From Gammaproteobacteria bacterium (lineage in GTDB: Bacteria; Pseudomonadota; Gammaproteobacteria; Burkholderiales; Thiobacillaceae), in NCBI GenBank assembly GCA_018820745.1, contig JAHJNP010000144.1:1-9351 (forward strand): DNA of 9,351 nt, given 5' to 3'. A program made the position numbers and the translations under genes. A model generated the notes under the pieces. It worked only from the letters and a program-made list of their open reading frames with translations. It was not told where the DNA came from and made no database searches. Positions 6,776 to 9,351 of the stretch are shown in pieces (the stretch's first letter is position 1; each line of letters starts with the position of its first letter).

Positions 6776-7774
6776 ATGAATGTGAAGCACATCAGAAGCA
6801 CCCTGAAGACGCTGTTGACCCGGCTGGTGATCCCCGCCGTCACGGCCATGGCCATTTCGGCCCAGGCCGCGCAACCCCTCAAGATCGGCTACAGCGACTG
6901 GCCGGGCTGGGTGGCGTGGCAAGTGGCCATCGACAAGGGTTGGTTCAAGGAGGCGGGCGTGCCCGTCACCTTCGAATGGTTCGACTACTCCGCTTCCATG
7001 GATGCTTTCTCGGCCGGCAAAATCGATGCCGTTACCATGACCAACGGTGATGCTTTGGTGACCGGCGCTGCAGGCGGCAAGAGTGTCATGGTGATGCTCA
7101 CCGACTATTCCAACGGCAACGACATGATCATCGGCAAGCCGGGTGTTCGCTCTGTCAAAGCCTTGAAGGGCAAAAAAGTAGCGGTTGAAATGGGCTTTGT
7201 GGAGCACCTGCTGCTGCTCAACGGCTTGAAAAAAGCCGGCATGAAAGAGTCCGATGTCACGTTGGTCAACGCCAAGACCAACGAGATGCCGCAGATGCTG
7301 GCCTCTGGCGATGTGGCCGCGGTCGGCGCCTGGCAACCCATTGCAGGGCAGACCATGAAGTCCGTGCCGGGCGCCAGGCCCATTTACACGTCTGCTGACG
7401 AACCCGGTCTGATCTACGACGTGCTCGCCGTGAATCCTGCCAGCGCCAAGCAGCGCCGCTCTGAGTGGATCAAGGTCGTGAAGGTGTGGGACCGTGTTGT
7501 GAAATACATCAACGATCCCAAGACCCAGCCCGATGACGTGAAGATCATGGCGGCTCGCGTCGGCGTTTCACCCGAGACCTACCTGCCTCTGCTCAAGGGT
7601 ACCAAGCTGCTAAGCCTGGACGACGCGAAGAAGATCTACGTCAAAGGCGAAGGCTTCAAGACGCTGTACGGCTCTTCCAAAATTGCGGATGAGTTCAACG
7701 TCGCCAACGACGTGTACAAGACGCCCCAGGACCTGAACAGCTATCTGGATGCGTCCTTCACCAACGCCAAGTAA
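6776..7774 (+). CDS. ABC transporter substrate-binding protein, urea carboxylase-associated type (NitT/TauT superfamily)
   Basis: This 332-residue protein has a Sec signal peptide: basic N-terminus ([16 protein letters not shown]), hydrophobic core [10 protein letters not shown], and likely cleavage after A31 (AQA|AQ). There is no lipobox Cys. The mature part starts [28 protein letters not shown], typical of SsuA/TauA/NrtA-like binding proteins. [21 protein letters not shown] and [11 protein letters not shown] are like the subgroup found beside urea carboxylase and allophanate hydrolase genes (TIGR03427-type, from memory). It should capture a small substrate in the periplasm and deliver it to the downstream permease. 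AAGGAG at 6764-6769, six bases upstream, supports the start. The exact substrate (urea, guanidine, amide or amine) cannot be read from sequence. Confidence 0.85.
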   Translation: MNVKHIRSTLKTLLTRLVIPAVTAMAISAQAAQPLKIGYSDWPGWVAWQVAIDKGWFKEAGVPVTFEWFDYSASMDAFSAGKIDAVTMTNGDALVTGAAGGKSVMVMLTDYSNGNDMIIGKPGVRSVKALKGKKVAVEMGFVEHLLLLNGLKKAGMKESDVTLVNAKTNEMPQMLASGDVAAVGAWQPIAGQTMKSVPGARPIYTSADEPGLIYDVLAVNPASAKQRRSEWIKVVKVWDRVVKYINDPKTQPDDVKIMAARVGVSPETYLPLLKGTKLLSLDDAKKIYVKGEGFKTLYGSSKIADEFNVANDVYKTPQDLNSYLDASFTNAK

Positions 7775-7796
7775 CCTGAGCTGAGACGGAGCGGAA

Positions 7797-8759
7797 GTGA
7801 GCCTGATTGCCAACCTGGCCAGCGTGGAGTGCGAGATGCGCAAGCGCACCCTGCTGGCAATCGGTTCGTTTCTGCTGCCGTTGCTCGTTTGGTGCCTGGT
7901 GAGCTATGTCCCGTTCATCTGGCACCCCAAGGTTCAGATTACCGATTCCGGCGGCGTCGACTACTTTCAGGTCGGCATGCTGGTGGACAAGTCCCAGTTC
8001 GAGGACGAAGCCGCCTTCACGCGAGAACAGCACCTGGCGCTCCCGGCCGGCCAACCGGCCAACCCCATTTACCTGCCGGCGCCGCACGAAGTGGCGCAGG
8101 CCTTCTACACCGGCTTCACCAGGCAGCCGGCGCAAAAAGACGCGCCCTGGCTGCACGAGAGCCTGTGGCACAGCATCCAGATCATTTTCTGGGGCTTCCT
8201 GATCTCCTCGATCATCGGCGTGCCGCTGGGCATTCTGGCCGGCACCTATTCGACCTTCGCCCGCCTGAGCGAGCCCTTCATCGAGTACTTCCGCTACCTG
8301 CCGGCGCCAGCCTTCGGCGCTCTGGCGGTGGCCATCCTCGGCATCTACGACGGCCCCAAGATCGCGATCATCGTCATCGGCACCCTGTTCCAGCAGGTGC
8401 TGATCATCGCAAACACCACCCGCAAGCTGGAAGCCACCATCATCGAGGCGGCCCGCACGCTGGGTACGAAAAATCTGAAGCTGCTGACCAAGGTGGTGGT
8501 GCCCGGCATCCTGCCCGACCTCTATCGCGACCAGCGCATCCTGCTCGGCTGGGCCTGGACCTACCTGATCGTGGCCGAGCTGATCGGCACCAGTTCCGGC
8601 ATCACCTTCTACATCACCCAGCAGGCCCGCTACCAGCATTTCGACAATGTCTACGCCGCGATCATGATCATCGGCATCATCGGCTTCGGCACCGACCTGA
8701 TTCTGGGCCGGCTCGGCCGCCGCCTGTTCCCCTGGGATCGCACCCAGGATCGCCGCTGA
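7797..8759 (+). CDS. ABC transporter permease (NitT/TauT superfamily, long first periplasmic segment)
   Basis: This is a 320-residue inner-membrane permease. Hydrophobic segments are at about 19-41, 127-149, 166-184, 188-206, 248-265 and 286-306. The cytoplasmic EAA loop, with [26 protein letters not shown] (start E217), contacts the ATPase. An unusually long soluble segment of about 85 residues (42-126) follows the first membrane helix and includes [21 protein letters not shown]. In most SsuC/TauC proteins that LP-P-V motif follows the first helix almost at once. Two starts are plausible: GTG 7797 (GGAG at 7788-7791, five bases) and ATG 7836 (GGAG at 7826-7829, six bases), the latter giving [11 protein letters not shown] used the longer form, which leaves a 22-base gap after the binding-protein gene. 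The ATPase gene begins 11 bases after its stop. Confidence 0.88.
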   Translation: MSLIANLASVECEMRKRTLLAIGSFLLPLLVWCLVSYVPFIWHPKVQITDSGGVDYFQVGMLVDKSQFEDEAAFTREQHLALPAGQPANPIYLPAPHEVAQAFYTGFTRQPAQKDAPWLHESLWHSIQIIFWGFLISSIIGVPLGILAGTYSTFARLSEPFIEYFRYLPAPAFGALAVAILGIYDGPKIAIIVIGTLFQQVLIIANTTRKLEATIIEAARTLGTKNLKLLTKVVVPGILPDLYRDQRILLGWAWTYLIVAELIGTSSGITFYITQQARYQHFDNVYAAIMIIGIIGFGTDLILGRLGRRLFPWDRTQDRR

Positions 8760-8770
8760 GGGCGCACGCC

Positions 8771-9351
8771 ATGAACCCCAAAAACCTGCCCAGCTACCTG
8801 GACCAGTCGGAGGCCGTGAAGGCGCGCTTCGACAGGATCGACCAGCGCGAAACCATTCTCGAGGTGCGCGACCTCGGCAAGCGCTTCCGCTCGCCGCAGG
8901 GCGAGACCGAGGCGCTGCGCGGCATCGATTTCAGCGTCCGCCGCCGCGAATTCGTCTGCGTCATCGGCCCCTCCGGTTGCGGCAAGTCGACCCTGATCCG
9001 CATCCTCGCGGGTCTGGAAAGCCACACCTCCGGCGATGTGCTGCTCGACGGCAAGCCGGTCACCGGACCCGGCCAGGACCGTGGCATGGTGTTCCAGGGC
9101 TATTCCCTGTTCCCCTGGCTCACGGTGAAGAAAAACGTGATGTTCGGGCCGCAAATGAATGGCCGCAGCCACGACGAGGCAGAGCGAGATGCCCAAATCT
9201 GGCTGGAACTGGTCGGCCTGGAAAAGTTCGCCGACGCCTATCCGCATCAGCTTTCCGGCGGCATGCGCCAGCGCGTCGCCATCGCCCGTGCGCTGGTCAA
9301 CCAGCCACGCATCCTGTTGATGGATGAGCCCTTCGGCGCGCTCGACGCCCA
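8771..9351 (+). CDS. ABC transporter ATP-binding protein, 3' end cut by window
   Basis: The first 193 residues of an SsuB/TauB/NrtD-type ATPase are visible. Walker A is GPSGCGKST (66-74), the Q-loop is in [10 protein letters not shown] (Q109), the signature is LSGGMRQR (161-168), and Walker B is [13 protein letters not shown] (181-193) with catalytic Glu 186. The D-loop is reached just at the window edge, and about 60-80 residues including the H-loop should follow. It should power import through the upstream permease from the cytoplasmic face. GAGGG (8758-8762) lies eight bases before the ATG and overlaps the permease stop. The conserved core starts only at ILEVRDL (residue 29), so there is an N-terminal extension of about 28 charged residues, more than usual for the family. 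Confidence 0.92.
   Translation, partial: MNPKNLPSYLDQSEAVKARFDRIDQRETILEVRDLGKRFRSPQGETEALRGIDFSVRRREFVCVIGPSGCGKSTLIRILAGLESHTSGDVLLDGKPVTGPGQDRGMVFQGYSLFPWLTVKKNVMFGPQMNGRSHDEAERDAQIWLELVGLEKFADAYPHQLSGGMRQRVAIARALVNQPRILLMDEPFGALDA

Noticed and set aside
6697..7050. 117-residue + strand frame starting at ATG 6697
   Set aside because: It starts upstream of the predicted transcription start, within the sigma-54 promoter, and then overlaps the binding-protein gene out of frame; no domain is seen.
7758..8639. 293-residue - strand open frame over the permease
   Set aside because: It is the antisense of a membrane protein gene; its Gln/Asp/Gly/His-rich composition is a reverse-complement artefact.
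1..9351. Mobile elements, CRISPR arrays, tRNA or rRNA genes
   Set aside because: No transposase motifs, spaced direct repeats, terminal inverted repeats or tRNA/rRNA-like sequence were seen; the window is ordinary metabolic and transport operon DNA.

Overview
The window is about 60% GC, with densely packed, mostly overlapping or closely spaced genes, all on the + strand. Protein style, codon use and the consensus sigma-54 promoter suggest a proteobacterium, most likely a betaproteobacterium able to use methylamine or related amines. This placement is an inference; no rRNA or marker gene is present.

Region 1 (2-6419) is most of an N-methylglutamate (NMG) pathway operon. It holds the 3' end of an alpha (SoxA-like) subunit of N-methylglutamate dehydrogenase (mgdC) and its gamma (SoxG-like) subunit (mgdD). 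Next is gamma-glutamylmethylamide synthetase (gmaS), a glutamine-synthetase relative. Last come the three subunits of N-methylglutamate synthase (mgsA, mgsB, mgsC), which are the amidotransferase, GXGXG and FMN/Fe-S domains of glutamate synthase made as separate proteins. In the known pathway, GmaS joins methylamine to glutamate, MgsABC moves the methylamino group onto 2-oxoglutarate to give N-methylglutamate, and MgdABCD oxidises this to glutamate plus a C1 unit (formaldehyde or methylene-tetrahydrofolate). The mgdA and mgdB genes (SoxB- and SoxD-like) should lie just upstream of the window.

Region 2 (6420-6775) is a 356-base gap without a gene. It starts with a run of predicted hairpins, the last a perfect 8-bp stem that may end the mgs transcript. 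It then carries a compact nitrogen-control promoter: two NtrC-like sites 21 bp apart, an AT-rich spacer, an exact-consensus sigma-54 (RpoN) -24/-12 element, and a perfect 7-bp inverted repeat at the predicted transcription start.

Region 3 (6776-9351) is an ABC importer of the nitrate/sulfonate/taurine superfamily: a secreted binding protein, a permease with an unusually long periplasmic segment, and an ATPase cut by the window end. The binding protein resembles the subgroup found beside urea (guanidine) carboxylase genes. Together with the promoter, this suggests uptake of a small nitrogen compound under nitrogen limitation. The arrangement pairs methylamine catabolism with an apparently separately regulated, nitrogen-responsive transporter whose substrate is not settled by the sequence.
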